NCBI RefSeq assembly: GCF_038006205.1
Contig: NZ_JBBOUU010000001.1
Coordinates: 2,544,001 to 2,608,000 of the forward strand
DNA length: 64,000 nucleotides
Direction of reading: 5' to 3'
DNA from: Solibacillus sp. FSL R7-0668
Lineage (GTDB): Bacteria; Bacillota; Bacilli; Bacillales_A; Planococcaceae
This document shows positions 35,373-43,324 of the stretch, in pieces. How positions within the stretch are numbered: the first letter of the stretch is position 1; the number at the start of each line of letters is the position of its first letter. Made by a program: the position numbers and the translations under genes. The notes under the pieces were generated by a model. It did not search any database, was not told the origin of the DNA, and saw nothing but the letters and a program-made list of their open reading frames with translations.

Positions 35373-35918
35373 TTAGTTTTTAGCTAATATATCCATGAAA
35401 TACGATTGAATTTCTCGCCAATTGTATACGCGCTTAAAGCGATCCTCTGACGCGTTATAAGGCATTGAATAAAGTAAACCCGTACCACGAAAGGCTGCTA
35501 ATTGACGCGGACTATCATCAATTAAATAGTCCGTATGTATAACGGCCTTATTGCCACAAAAGACGATGTTTTGCGTTTTTAAAAACGGCAAATGCTCCAT
35601 TAGCCATTCATATTTCGCATTAAAAGAGCCCGGTACATCCATTGCAGCCGTCGCAATATAAATTTCAAAATGTTCTTGTAGCTCTTTTATCACCTCAACA
35701 CAATCTGGATCTAGTACGGCTAAATCACGGAAATAGTCTGGCTCATTTAATAATGCAAATAGCTTCTTCGCCTCTTCTCGTGGTAAATCACGCTGTGTTG
35801 TCAGTAAAAATTCGCCATTTGAAAAATTTGTCCCGAAATTTTTATTATAAGTGTCGCATAATTTCGTATAAAAATCCGCTAACACCTGATCCATATCAAT
35901 TGCAATACTCGGTTTCAT
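35373..35918 (-). CDS. 5'(3')-deoxyribonucleotidase (HAD superfamily)
   Basis: About 181 aa from the ATG at 35918, which follows GAGGAGG by 7 bases; an ATG at 35933 lies within the ribosome site. HAD motif I is IAIDMDQVLADF, with nucleophile and acid Asp; motif II is the Thr of YIATAAMD; the motif III Lys lies in NKAVIHTDY; and motif IV is YLIDDSPRQL. The sequence fits the bacterial NT5C family, which dephosphorylates deoxyribonucleoside monophosphates. Shorter and only distantly related to the HAD protein at 8152-8727. Monocistronic, with its own terminator. Confidence 0.88.
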   Translation of the reverse strand: MKPSIAIDMDQVLADFYTKLCDTYNKNFGTNFSNGEFLLTTQRDLPREEAKKLFALLNEPDYFRDLAVLDPDCVEVIKELQEHFEIYIATAAMDVPGSFNAKYEWLMEHLPFLKTQNIVFCGNKAVIHTDYLIDDSPRQLAAFRGTGLLYSMPYNASEDRFKRVYNWREIQSYFMDILAKN

Positions 35919-35987
35919 TTTATGCCTCCTCAATGATTTCCTCTTATTAGTTTATACAGGGTATTCTCTAAAAAACAAGCGTTAGCC

Positions 35988-36695
35988 TTAGCAGCGTACA
36001 TATTTACGTTTGAAGCCGATTCGTCCCTTTTCAATTTGCTTTTCAATTTCTAATGCTGCATGTAAAATGCCAGGTTTCTTTCCTTCACGTTGCATTTCAA
36101 CCGGACCAATTTCATGTGCGATTTTTAAGGCTTCTTCATGTAATGGCTGAAAGGAAACCCCCACCGTCATGACAAAATTATTCATCGATGCTTGTGCTCG
36201 CGGTGGCGCTAGGTGTATCTCTTTCTTCACTTGCTCGAGCATGCCTTGAATTTTCTGAACATCAAAATAATCATCTTTGCGATTTCCTAATAGCCAGCAA
36301 TAGCAACTCCAACCCGCGGACATTTTCAATTCCTCACCACTGGCAATCCATTTATCACTTACTCGCTGAGCAATATCCGATTCCGCCAATGTTACCGCCA
36401 CGACGTAATCTGAAATCATATAAAAATAAGCACCGTCAATCCAGCGATCATAATCCTCCTCGGTCATCGCCTTTGCATCTGCAATTACCCCCGCAAAATA
36501 CATGGCATCATAATTGCCCGTTGCATATAATTTTTCCGCTAATGGTTGGTCAATTTTAATTTGCTTTCGATAAGGCTTCATCGATCCTGTTGTTACACCA
36601 AAAACAGGCTCCACCGCTCCATTACCCATATAAATCTTTTTCGTACGCTCTTTCCCAAGTGCCTCTAATTCTTGCATCATCGTTTGAAATTCCAT
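35988..36695 (-). CDS. DNA alkylation repair (AlkD-like) HEAT-repeat protein
   Basis: About 235 aa; ATG at 36695 with GGTGG 7 bases upstream, preferred over the adjoining TTG. The protein is all-helical and shows the AlkD-like layout: GVTTGSMKPYRKQIKIDQPL (opening), LYATGNYDAMYFAGVIAD and YDRWIDGAYFYMISDYVVA. AlkD enzymes remove N3- and N7-alkylated purines without base flipping. The family also has members of unknown activity, and this sequence is a divergent one, so a glycosylase role is probable rather than certain. It ends in YVRC. Confidence 0.75.
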   Translation of the reverse strand: MEFQTMMQELEALGKERTKKIYMGNGAVEPVFGVTTGSMKPYRKQIKIDQPLAEKLYATGNYDAMYFAGVIADAKAMTEEDYDRWIDGAYFYMISDYVVAVTLAESDIAQRVSDKWIASGEELKMSAGWSCYCWLLGNRKDDYFDVQKIQGMLEQVKKEIHLAPPRAQASMNNFVMTVGVSFQPLHEEALKIAHEIGPVEMQREGKKPGILHAALEIEKQIEKGRIGFKRKYVRC

Positions 36696-36853
36696 CAATA
36701 ATCCACCATCTTTCTTCCCTATCCAAAAGAGTTCACCTTGTTCTATTACAATAATCGATTTTCTTCATTCTGTCATTTTCAATTCGTTTACAAAGGATAA
36801 ACAGCTAAGAATTTCTCATACTAACTTTATTATTAAGATAGGATGTGATCTAT

Positions 36854-37012
36854 TTGGTAAAATCAAAATTCGCAAAGCTTGAGCCTGCGCAAATTGAAGA
36901 ATTAATCAAACTTGAAGAAAAACTAGAGGTAACTTTACTCGCTTATGACCATTTCGTCACGGAAGAGCAATCACAAGAAAGCAATAATACAAATACAATT
37001 AATCCGTCGTAA
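36854..37012 (+). CDS. Small hypothetical protein, 52 aa
   Basis: TTG start at 36854 with AGGATGTGAT upstream; too short for usual ORF cut-offs. The product starts MVKSKFAKLEPAQIEELIKL, continues EEKLEVTLLAYDHFV and ends in a Ser/Asn/Thr-rich tail (ESNNTNTINPS). It is amphipathic and acidic with one long predicted helix and no cysteine. Codon use resembles its neighbours, which supports coding. I do not recognise the family. It is the only plus-strand gene in this stretch and is followed by an inverted repeat. Confidence 0.5.
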   Translation: MVKSKFAKLEPAQIEELIKLEEKLEVTLLAYDHFVTEEQSQESNNTNTINPS

Positions 37013-37058
37013 GATTTCCTTTTTTGCCAATAATGTAATCGTAATATACCTTTTTTTA

Positions 37059-37090
37059 TACAGAAAACGCATCTGCCAGCGTTTTCTGTA
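37059..37090. repeat. 12-bp perfect inverted repeat
   Basis: TACAGAAAACGC (37059-37070) and GCGTTTTCTGTA (37079-37090) frame an 8-nt loop. No T run follows on either strand, so it is only a possible terminator or mRNA end for the 52-aa gene. Confidence 0.5.
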
Positions 37091-37162
37091 TAACCTTGAA
37101 AAGTCTTATTGTAGCTAGATTTATCGTTATCATTTAAATTCGATACCAAGCTCCTCTTTAAA

Positions 37163-37288
37163 CTATTTACTTTCAACGCGATTTAAATCAAGCTCGGATA
37201 TTTTTGATTTTATAATAACCTTTTGCGCTTCTAAATACAGTTCTTTATTACTATTACTACTACAAGCTGATAGTATAAGCACTAACAT
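37163..37288 (-). pseudogene. Remnant of a small lipoprotein gene
   Basis: A 41-codon minus-strand frame reads MLVLILSACSSNSNKELYLE and ends in ...DLNRVESK. LSAC is a lipobox, but the positively charged N-terminus of the signal peptide is missing: upstream, a CTG-AAA-AAT-AAG run meets a TAA. There is no clear ribosome site. It looks like a decayed or truncated lipoprotein gene; a functional small lipoprotein with an unusual start cannot be excluded. The surrounding 567-base gap (37013-37579) is AT-rich and holds this remnant, two inverted repeats and the SDR promoter. Confidence 0.35.
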
Positions 37289-37339
37289 AACTATAATTAT
37301 TGCTCTTACTTATTTTTCAGTTAACATCCCCAGTATCTT

Positions 37340-37372
37340 AGTGTAATATATACTCCACCAATATATTACACT
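37340..37372. repeat. 12-bp perfect inverted repeat, AT-rich
   Basis: AGTGTAATATAT (37340-37351) and ATATATTACACT (37361-37372) flank 9 bases. It could be a regulator site or a hairpin; no adjacent T run. Confidence 0.5.
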
Positions 37373-37472
37373 ATGTTAAAAAGCTAATCTTTCCCAATGA
37401 AGTTATTTCCTAGAGCTTAGAACATAATGATTTAACAAGCTTTTGTAGTCACAAAAATTCAATACAAAATCT

Positions 37473-37524
37473 TTGTACATCATAAATATATGATGTATAT
37501 TATAAAAATAGTTTACTAATAAAC
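37473..37524 (+). promoter_or_regulatory. SDR promoter with embedded palindromic operator
   Basis: TTGTAC (37473-37478) and TATATT (37496-37501) are 17 bases apart. A perfect palindrome TACATCATA-AATA-TATGATGTA (37476-37497) fills the space between them. A second dyad, GTTTACTAATAAAC (37511-37524), lies just downstream of the expected transcript start. The layout suggests repression, for example by a TetR-type regulator, though none is encoded nearby. Confidence 0.55.
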
Positions 37525-37579
37525 ATTTACAATTGAAGGTATTATTTACAAGTAAACAAATTACGAGGAGATGAAATTG

Positions 37580-38350
37580 ATGATGTTAATGGAAGGTAAA
37601 GCTGGTTTAGTATCAGCAGCAGGATCAGGCATTGGACGCGCGAGTGCCCTAGCATTAGCGAAAGCTGGCGCAAAAGTAATGGTTTCAGACGTAAATGAAG
37701 AAGCAGGTCTAGAAACCGTTAAATTAATTGAAGAAATCGGTGGCGTAGCAAAGTTCTTCAAATGCAATGTTATGAATGAAGACGAAGTAATTGCATTAGT
37801 TGATGAAACGGTAAAAGCTTTCGGTAAATTAGATTTTGCCCACAATAATGCAGGCGTAAACTTACAGCGCACTAAAATTGGAGAAGCGGATTCAGATGCA
37901 TGGGATAAAACAATCCGTATCACATTATATGGTACATTTTATAGCATGAAGCACCAAGTAAATGCGATGTTGAAAAATGGTGGTGGCTCAATCGTCAACA
38001 CTGCTTCGGGTGCTGGAATCGAAGGCGCTGTAAATATGGCTGCTTATGTAGCTTCTAAACATGCTGTAGTGGGAATTACAAAAACGACTGCATTAGAATA
38101 TGGTAAAGATAAAATCCGTGTTAACGCAATTGCTCCAGGTTCTACGGTTACACCAGCAATCGAACGCTGGGCAGAAACTTCACCAGAGCAATATAACGCC
38201 GTATTAAAAGCGATGCCTTCAGGTGAAATGACAAGAGCTGAAGACCAAGCGAATGCTGTATTATTCTTATGCTCAGATTTATCAAAACAAATCAACGGTG
38301 TAACACTACCTGTTGATGGTGGCTATACAGCAGGTAAATTACCACTATAA
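37580..38350 (+). CDS. SDR-family oxidoreductase
   Basis: About 256 aa. Start set at the ATG at 37580, 9 bases from GAGGAG; the ATG at 37571 directly abuts that site. Classical short-chain dehydrogenase: cofactor loop SAAGSGIGRAS (first Gly of the usual TGxxxGIG replaced by Ser-Ala), an acidic residue at the end of strand 2 (MVSDVNEE) favouring NAD(H), NNAG in FAHNNAGVN, catalytic Ser in NTASGAG and Tyr/Lys in YVASKHAV. It closes with ITLPVDGGYTAG-type residues (VTLPVDGGYTAGKLPL). Substrate unknown. The embedded promoter palindrome suggests an inducible catabolic or detoxifying role. Confidence 0.88.
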   Translation: MMLMEGKAGLVSAAGSGIGRASALALAKAGAKVMVSDVNEEAGLETVKLIEEIGGVAKFFKCNVMNEDEVIALVDETVKAFGKLDFAHNNAGVNLQRTKIGEADSDAWDKTIRITLYGTFYSMKHQVNAMLKNGGGSIVNTASGAGIEGAVNMAAYVASKHAVVGITKTTALEYGKDKIRVNAIAPGSTVTPAIERWAETSPEQYNAVLKAMPSGEMTRAEDQANAVLFLCSDLSKQINGVTLPVDGGYTAGKLPL

Positions 38351-38425
38351 GCTTTTTTCACGTTTAAATTAAAGGCATCATAAAAGCTTTGAAAAATACA
38401 TGGAGAAATTGAGGCAGTAAAAAGT

Positions 38426-38460
38426 TAAAAAAAGCGTTGGAGCTAGTCACCCCAACGCTT
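38426..38460 (-). terminator. Terminator of glnA
   Basis: AAGCGTTGG (38432-38440) pairs with CCAACGCTT (38452-38460); a long T run follows on the minus strand. It lies just after the glnA stop codon. Confidence 0.85.
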
Positions 38461-38466
38461 TATCAA

Positions 38467-39813
38467 TTAATACATCTTCATATATTGGTCGCGTTCCCAC
38501 TGGTGGACAGTTGAACGGTACATCTCGAACTCGATTTCTTTTGCTTCTTTAAAGTTCGCATAAATATGGCTACCTAAAGCGCGTTGAACAACTTCATCTT
38601 TCGCAAGTAGACCCAGTGCATCGTCTAATGCTGCTGGTAAGTTGTCGATACCATTTGCTTTACGCTCTTCTTCGCTCATTACATAGATGTTACGGTTGAT
38701 TGCTGGAGGTGGTGTCAATGCTTGACGAATTCCCTCTAAGCCAGCCTCTAAAATAACAGCCATCGCTAAGTAAGGGTTAGCAGATGGGTCCACAGAACGC
38801 ACTTCTACACGAGTTGATACACCGCGAGAAGATGGGATACGGATTAGTGGTGAACGGTTTTGTGCTGACCATGCTACGTAACATGGTGCTTCATAACCTG
38901 GTACTAAACGTTTGTATGAGTTAACAGTTGGGTTTGTAATTGCTGTAAAGCCTTGTACATGCTTTAACACACCCGCCATGAATTGCATCGCTGTATCGGA
39001 TAAGCCAATTTCTGCTGATTCATCGTAGAAAGCATTTTCTTTCCCTTTGAATAACGATACGTTAAAGTGCATGCCTGAACCCGCTTCACCGAATAATGGT
39101 TTTGGCATAAATGTTGCATGTAGGCCATGTTTACGAGCAATTGTTTTTACTACTAATTTAAACGTTTGGATGTTGTCACAAGCTTTGATTGCATCCGCAT
39201 ATTTAAAGTCGATTTCGTGTTGACCTGGTGCTACCTCATGGTGTGAAGCTTCGATTTCAAAGCCCATTTCCTCCAGTTCTAACACGATATCACGACGACA
39301 GTTTTCCCCTAAGTCTGTCGGTGCTAAGTCGAAGTAACCACCGTTATCATTTACTTCTAACGTAGGCTCCCCTTTTGCATCTAATTTGAATAAGAAGAAT
39401 TCTGGCTCAGGCCCTAAGTTAAAGTTCGTGAAGCCCATTTCTTCCATTTCTTTTAATACGCGTTTTAAGTTATTACGTGGGTCACCTGCGAATGGTGTAC
39501 CGTTTGGATTATAAATATCACAGATAAAACGTGCTACTTTCCCTTTTTCTGCTGTCCATGGGAATACCATAAACGAATCATAATCAGGATATAAGTACAT
39601 GTCTGATTCTTCAATACGTACGAAGCCTTCAATAGAAGAACCGTCAAACATCATTTTATTGTCTAATGCTTTATCTAATTGGCTTACTGGAATTTCTACG
39701 TTTTTAATCGTCCCTAAAATGTCTGTGAACTGTAAACGAATAAATTTTACTTCTTCTTCTTGTACGAGACGTTTAATATCGTCTTTTGTGTATTTACCCA
39801 CTAAATTCCACAC
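38467..39813 (-). CDS. glnA: Glutamine synthetase, type I
   Basis: 448 aa, the length of the Gram-positive GSI-alpha class, which is not adenylylated. Visible: the N-terminal beta-grasp with [19 protein letters not shown] (in part [11 protein letters not shown]), [11 protein letters not shown], metal ligands in GPEPEFFLF and the [13 protein letters not shown] block (shown as [12 protein letters not shown]), the ATP-site [14 protein letters not shown], and [20 protein letters not shown] (20 residues). It condenses ammonia with glutamate. The feedback-inhibited form binds and activates GlnR C-terminally in Bacillus. Co-transcribed with glnR, 58 bases downstream of it. Nitrogen control through the box at 40310-40326. 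Confidence 0.98.
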   Translation of the reverse strand: MWNLVGKYTKDDIKRLVQEEEVKFIRLQFTDILGTIKNVEIPVSQLDKALDNKMMFDGSSIEGFVRIEESDMYLYPDYDSFMVFPWTAEKGKVARFICDIYNPNGTPFAGDPRNNLKRVLKEMEEMGFTNFNLGPEPEFFLFKLDAKGEPTLEVNDNGGYFDLAPTDLGENCRRDIVLELEEMGFEIEASHHEVAPGQHEIDFKYADAIKACDNIQTFKLVVKTIARKHGLHATFMPKPLFGEAGSGMHFNVSLFKGKENAFYDESAEIGLSDTAMQFMAGVLKHVQGFTAITNPTVNSYKRLVPGYEAPCYVAWSAQNRSPLIRIPSSRGVSTRVEVRSVDPSANPYLAMAVILEAGLEGIRQALTPPPAINRNIYVMSEEERKANGIDNLPAALDDALGLLAKDEVVQRALGSHIYANFKEAKEIEFEMYRSTVHQWERDQYMKMY

Positions 39814-39871
39814 TCCTACTATTGTTCAGTACTCAATATATTGCATTTTTTAATCTTATATAATTCACACG

Positions 39872-40252
39872 TTATTGGTAAAAACGTGATAAATCCCCTT
39901 GTCGAATGGATGTTTTTTGCATGCGCTGTGCTTGACGCATTTCTTCACGCAAAATTTTACGTAATTCTGTATCCGAAATTTCTTTAGTTGCCTGCTGTAA
40001 TGCTGGGTCATTTTTCATCGCGAATACTTTTTTAATGCCTGCCATATTGACACCTTGCTCTAACATATCTTTGATTTCCAATAATAGATCGATATCATTC
40101 AGTGAGAACATGCGTCGATTTCCTTCAGTACGGTGTGGCTGAATTAAATCATGTTCTTCGTAATAACGAATTTGGCGCGCAGTTAAATCAGTTAACTGCA
40201 TAACGATACTAATCGATAATAGTGGCATGGAACGTCGAATTTCGCTACTCAT
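39872..40252 (-). CDS. glnR: Nitrogen repressor GlnR (MerR family)
   Basis: 126 aa. MerR-type winged helix (about 10-80): SISIVMQLTDLTARQIRYYE and RRMFSLNDIDLLLEIKDML. A flexible C-terminal tail (about 100-126, QRMQKTSIRQGDLSRFYQ) is the region that glutamine synthetase contacts in B. subtilis. With feedback-inhibited GS it represses glnRA. The start ATG has GGAGGTGG upstream. It is the first gene of the glnR-glnA operon, and its own operator lies just upstream of the promoter. Confidence 0.96.
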   Translation of the reverse strand: MSSEIRRSMPLLSISIVMQLTDLTARQIRYYEEHDLIQPHRTEGNRRMFSLNDIDLLLEIKDMLEQGVNMAGIKKVFAMKNDPALQQATKEISDTELRKILREEMRQAQRMQKTSIRQGDLSRFYQ

Positions 40253-40274
40253 TTAATCCACCTCCCTTGCACTT

Positions 40275-40326
40275 ATCATAATCCTTTGTGACATCCCTTG
40301 TCAATCTAATGTCAGAAAAACTAACA
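40275..40326 (-). promoter_or_regulatory. glnRA promoter and GlnR/TnrA box
   Basis: On the minus strand TTGACA (40299-40304) and TATGAT (40275-40280) are 18 bases apart. Just upstream, TGTTAGTTTTTCTGACA (40310-40326) fits the GlnR/TnrA consensus TGTNAN7TNACA at every fixed position. Confidence 0.85.
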
Positions 40327-40385
40327 CAAGATGTATAAACTAGTAAATCTGGTTCTGAAAGTAGAGAATTATCTAAAAATCCATC

Positions 40386-40414
40386 AAAAAAAGTCGTCCG
40401 AAGATCGAACGACT
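40386..40414 (-). terminator. Terminator of ynbB
   Basis: AGTCGTCCGA pairs with TCGAACGACT (ends 40392 and 40414, one mismatch), and six T follow on the minus strand. Confidence 0.8.
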
Positions 40415-40421
40415 GAAGAAA

Positions 40422-41669
40422 TTATTTCAACTTCTGTACCGCCACACAAATGGCATACTTGACATGCTCGTACGTTAAACCACCCTGTACGAATGCTGTA
40501 TATGGCGGACGGATCGGACCATCTGCCGTCAGTTCAATGCTTGAGCCTTGAACAAATGTACCTGCTGCCATAATAACATCATCCTCATAGCCTGGCATAT
40601 AAGCTGGCTCTGGGGCAAAGTGTGCGTTAATTGGCGAAGCGGCTTGAATTTCACGACAAAACGCAATCATTTGCTCTGCCGTTTGGAATGAAACGGATTG
40701 AATTAAATCCGTGCGTGTATCCGTATAATGCGGCGCTGTTGTCATCCCGATTTCTTCAAGCATCGCGGAAGTGAAGATTGCACCCTTTAAGCTTTGCGCA
40801 ACAGTATGTGGGGCCATAAAGAAGCCTTGGTAAAAGTCTGCTAATGTATTTAAGGATGCCCCTGCCTCAGCACCAATACCAGGAGAGGTCATGCGGTAGG
40901 CACATTTTTCTACTAAATCGGCACGTCCCGCAATATAGCCACCAATTTTTGCAAAGCCACCACCAGGGTTTTTAATTAAAGAACCAGCCATTAAATCGAC
41001 ACCGACTTCTGTTGGCTCTAATTCTTCTACAAATTCCCCGTAGCAGTTATCTACAAAAATGACAGCCTGTGGTGCGATTTCTCGAATTTTTTTCACCATG
41101 TCTGCAATGGCTGCAATCGTAAATGAAGGGCGTGTTGCATAGCCTTTCGAACGCTGAATCGCAATCATTTTTGTCTTTTCTGTTACTTGTGCTTGGACAC
41201 CTTCCCAGTCGATGTCTTGATTATCAATTAAATCAACATGACTATACCCAATTTTATAGTCCTTTAAAGAACCGGTATCTTTTTCTCCGCCGTCCACGAT
41301 TGATTGCAATGTATCATATGGTTTTCCAGTAATGTATAAAAGCTCATCACCCGGACGTAGCACACCGAATAAGCTTAATGTAATCGCATGGGTACCTGAA
41401 ATAATTTGCTGACGGACAATCGCTGCCTCTGCACCAAAAACTTCTGCATACACGCGCTCTAAATTGTCACGCCCTTCATCGTCATAGCCATAGCCTGTTG
41501 AAGGATGTAAATGAAAATCACTTACTTGATGGTTGCGAAATGCGGCTAGTACTTTTTGTTGGTTATAAAAGGCGCGCGCATCTACCGCCGTATGATAGGG
41601 ACGAACTTTTTCTTCGATACGCGTTGCAAGTGCCATCGTTTCGTTCGTTAAAATTGATTGAAATGCCAT
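40422..41669 (-). CDS. ynbB: PLP-dependent Cys/Met metabolism-type protein (YnbB, 'aluminium resistance' family)
   Basis: 415 aa, the length of the family named after an aluminium-resistance clone and now grouped with methionine gamma-lyase-like PLP enzymes. The N-terminus has the pattern HLHPSTGYGYDDEGRDNLER, and the PLP-Lys is probably in GSLIKNPGGGFAKIGGYIAG, with the cofactor Asp in VIFVDNCYGEFVEE. B. subtilis ynbB also lies next to glnR. The reaction is not known. The hflX gene that lies between hfq and ynbB in B. subtilis is absent here. Monocistronic, with a terminator 8 bases past the stop. Confidence 0.9.
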   Translation of the reverse strand: MAFQSILTNETMALATRIEEKVRPYHTAVDARAFYNQQKVLAAFRNHQVSDFHLHPSTGYGYDDEGRDNLERVYAEVFGAEAAIVRQQIISGTHAITLSLFGVLRPGDELLYITGKPYDTLQSIVDGGEKDTGSLKDYKIGYSHVDLIDNQDIDWEGVQAQVTEKTKMIAIQRSKGYATRPSFTIAAIADMVKKIREIAPQAVIFVDNCYGEFVEELEPTEVGVDLMAGSLIKNPGGGFAKIGGYIAGRADLVEKCAYRMTSPGIGAEAGASLNTLADFYQGFFMAPHTVAQSLKGAIFTSAMLEEIGMTTAPHYTDTRTDLIQSVSFQTAEQMIAFCREIQAASPINAHFAPEPAYMPGYEDDVIMAAGTFVQGSSIELTADGPIRPPYTAFVQGGLTYEHVKYAICVAVQKLK

Positions 41670-41787
41670 TTTTTAAAACTCCATTCTATGTTCAAACTCT
41701 TCCTATTATACCTCATAATTTTTCTTTTTGACGAATGATTGAAAAACTGCTATTCTCATGGTCTAGTAACTTTAAGGAGGAAGTCAG

Positions 41788-42399
41788 TTGGCTTGGGATG
41801 TGTTTAGTGTGATTGGCACAATTGCCTTTGCTATTTCCGGCGCGATTGTCGCAATGGAAGAAGAATATGATTTATTTGGTGTGTATATTTTAGGAATTGT
41901 AACCGCTTTCGGTGGGGGTGCCATTCGAAACCTGCTCATCGGCTTGCCGGTCTCTACATTATGGAGCCAGGAAATGATGTTTCAAATTGCATTAGCAGCC
42001 ATTACGATATTCTTTTTAATGCCACATCATTTAATTAAGCATTGGAATCGTTGGGGCAACTTTACGGATGCCATTGGATTATCAGCCTTTGCAATCCAGG
42101 GGGCTATGCATGCGGTTCATTTAGATCTACCACTTTCTGCAATCATTGTCGCTGCGGTATTAACAGGTGCTGGCGGTGGCATTGTGCGTGATTTACTTGC
42201 AGGAAGACGCCCGATTGTTTTACGTCATGAAATATACGGTGTATGGGCAGCATGTGCTGGTCTGTTGATTGGTCTTGAATTTTTTAGTGGTGATTTCTTT
42301 TTATACGGCTTATTTATCATCATTACGATTTTACGGATTTTCTCCTATACACGTAGCTGGAGCTTACCGATACGCAAGCTACACTTTTCAAAACAATAA
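41788..42399 (+). CDS. UPF0126/TRIC-type membrane protein
   Basis: 203 aa, TTG start with AAGGAGG 7 bases upstream. Two homologous UPF0126 halves, each of three membrane helices: residues about 1-85 (IGTIAFAISGAIVAMEEEYD, FGGGAIRNLLIG) and 90-175 (AIGLSAFAIQGAMHAV, TGAGGGIVRDLLAG). The internal repeat of the G-G-G-x-x-R-(D/N)-L-L motif is clear. Relatives of the prokaryotic trimeric intracellular cation (TRIC) channels share this fold; physiological cargo unknown. Divergent from ynbB and convergent with the rhodanese gene. Confidence 0.88.
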   Translation: MAWDVFSVIGTIAFAISGAIVAMEEEYDLFGVYILGIVTAFGGGAIRNLLIGLPVSTLWSQEMMFQIALAAITIFFLMPHHLIKHWNRWGNFTDAIGLSAFAIQGAMHAVHLDLPLSAIIVAAVLTGAGGGIVRDLLAGRRPIVLRHEIYGVWAACAGLLIGLEFFSGDFFLYGLFIIITILRIFSYTRSWSLPIRKLHFSKQ

Positions 42400-42400
42400 T

Positions 42401-42440
42401 AAAAGCACAATCACTCAAAACCGAGCGATTGTGCTTTTTT
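42401..42440. terminator. Bidirectional terminator between the UPF0126 and rhodanese genes
   Basis: AAAAGCACAATCACTC (42401-42416) pairs with GAGCGATTGTGCTTTT (one mismatch) and ends in TTTTTT, serving both converging genes. Confidence 0.85.
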
Positions 42441-42447
42441 GAATTCA

Positions 42448-42750
42448 TTATTTAAATTCTAATTCGCCATCATATGCCAGCATACCACCTTCAAGGTTCG
42501 TCACATCGAAACCTTGAGCAGCTAAGTAATCGCAAGCACTTGCACTACGACCACCAGCTTTACATACGACAATGTATGGCTTTGAAGCATCTAATTCACT
42601 TGTACGCTCTGGAATCGATCCAAGTGGAATATGTACAGCACCCGGAATCATTCCTTCCTCTACTTCAAAATTTTCGCGCACGTCAATTACATTTAAATCT
42701 TCATTGGCGTCTAGTAAATTAATTATCTCTTCTGTTGTCATTGTTTTCAT
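42448..42750 (-). CDS. Rhodanese-domain sulfurtransferase
   Basis: 100 aa, a single rhodanese domain over its whole length. Active-site loop C-K-A-G-G-R-S (VVCKAGGRSASAC) with the persulfide-forming Cys. The upstream VIDVRENFEVEEGMIPGAVH has the DVR and H-I-P features. Start ATG with GGAGG 8 bases upstream. It transfers sulfane sulfur; the acceptor is unknown. Stand-alone gene facing the UPF0126 gene. Gap 42751-43011 upstream carries only its presumed promoter (TATAAT near 42790) and no other gene that I can see. Confidence 0.92.
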   Translation of the reverse strand: MKTMTTEEIINLLDANEDLNVIDVRENFEVEEGMIPGAVHIPLGSIPERTSELDASKPYIVVCKAGGRSASACDYLAAQGFDVTNLEGGMLAYDGELEFK

Positions 42751-43011
42751 GATAGTTCCTCCAATACGATCTTGCTTCTACGTTATTATAAACAATCCCA
42801 CTGCAATGTGCTATTCAATTCTATTAAGGCATACTTGCGCTCACACTTTTTTCTTGATTTCTCGAAAAACGGCGCGAAAAAATTGCCAGCCTTTGTAAGG
42901 GATATGCTAGATTCGGCTAGGGGTTGAATCCCATCTTAATAAGAATTGCATACTTGGCATTCATCCCCAGTAGAATGGTTTCTCTGACGCAAGCTCTATT
43001 TCTTGAATTTA

Positions 43012-43239
43012 TTATTCCTCTTCTGTTAAGGCTATATTTTTTGAAGGCACGAATGTTGAAATAGCATGCTTATAAATCAGCTGCTGCTTACCGTCTGTTT
43101 CTAATAGTACAGTAAAATTATCATAGGATTTTACGAGGCCCTTTAACTGAAAGCCGTTTAATAAAAATACAGTAACGAAAATATTATTTTTACGCATATT
43201 GTTTAAAAAGGTATCTTGTAAATTGATTGATTTTGTCAT
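43012..43239 (-). CDS. hfq: RNA chaperone Hfq
   Basis: 75 aa from the ATG at 43239, which follows GAGGAG by 8-9 bases; the in-frame ATG at 43260 includes that ribosome site. Sm1 motif: [20 protein letters not shown] with [18 protein letters not shown]. Sm2 motif: [12 protein letters not shown]. Hfq forms a hexamer that binds U-rich and A-rich RNA. It has no long acidic C-terminus, as usual in Firmicutes. It lies 85 bases after miaA, the conserved miaA-hfq order, and may be co-transcribed. Confidence 0.97.
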   Translation of the reverse strand: MTKSINLQDTFLNNMRKNNIFVTVFLLNGFQLKGLVKSYDNFTVLLETDGKQQLIYKHAISTFVPSKNIALTEEE

Positions 43240-43324
43240 CGTATTTGTCTCCTCATCCATAAAATATATGCAATATCTAACTATTCGTTATTCGGAGAGA
43301 TTATCCCTTTAATTTAATGATAAT

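Noticed and set aside
36943-37176. 77-codon minus-strand frame near the small ORF
   Set aside because: Overlaps the 52-aa gene and a hairpin, lacks a ribosome site, and its sequence resembles no protein family I know.
42751-43011. Possible small gene or RNA upstream of the rhodanese
   Set aside because: Only very short frames and no conserved RNA pattern that I could recognise.
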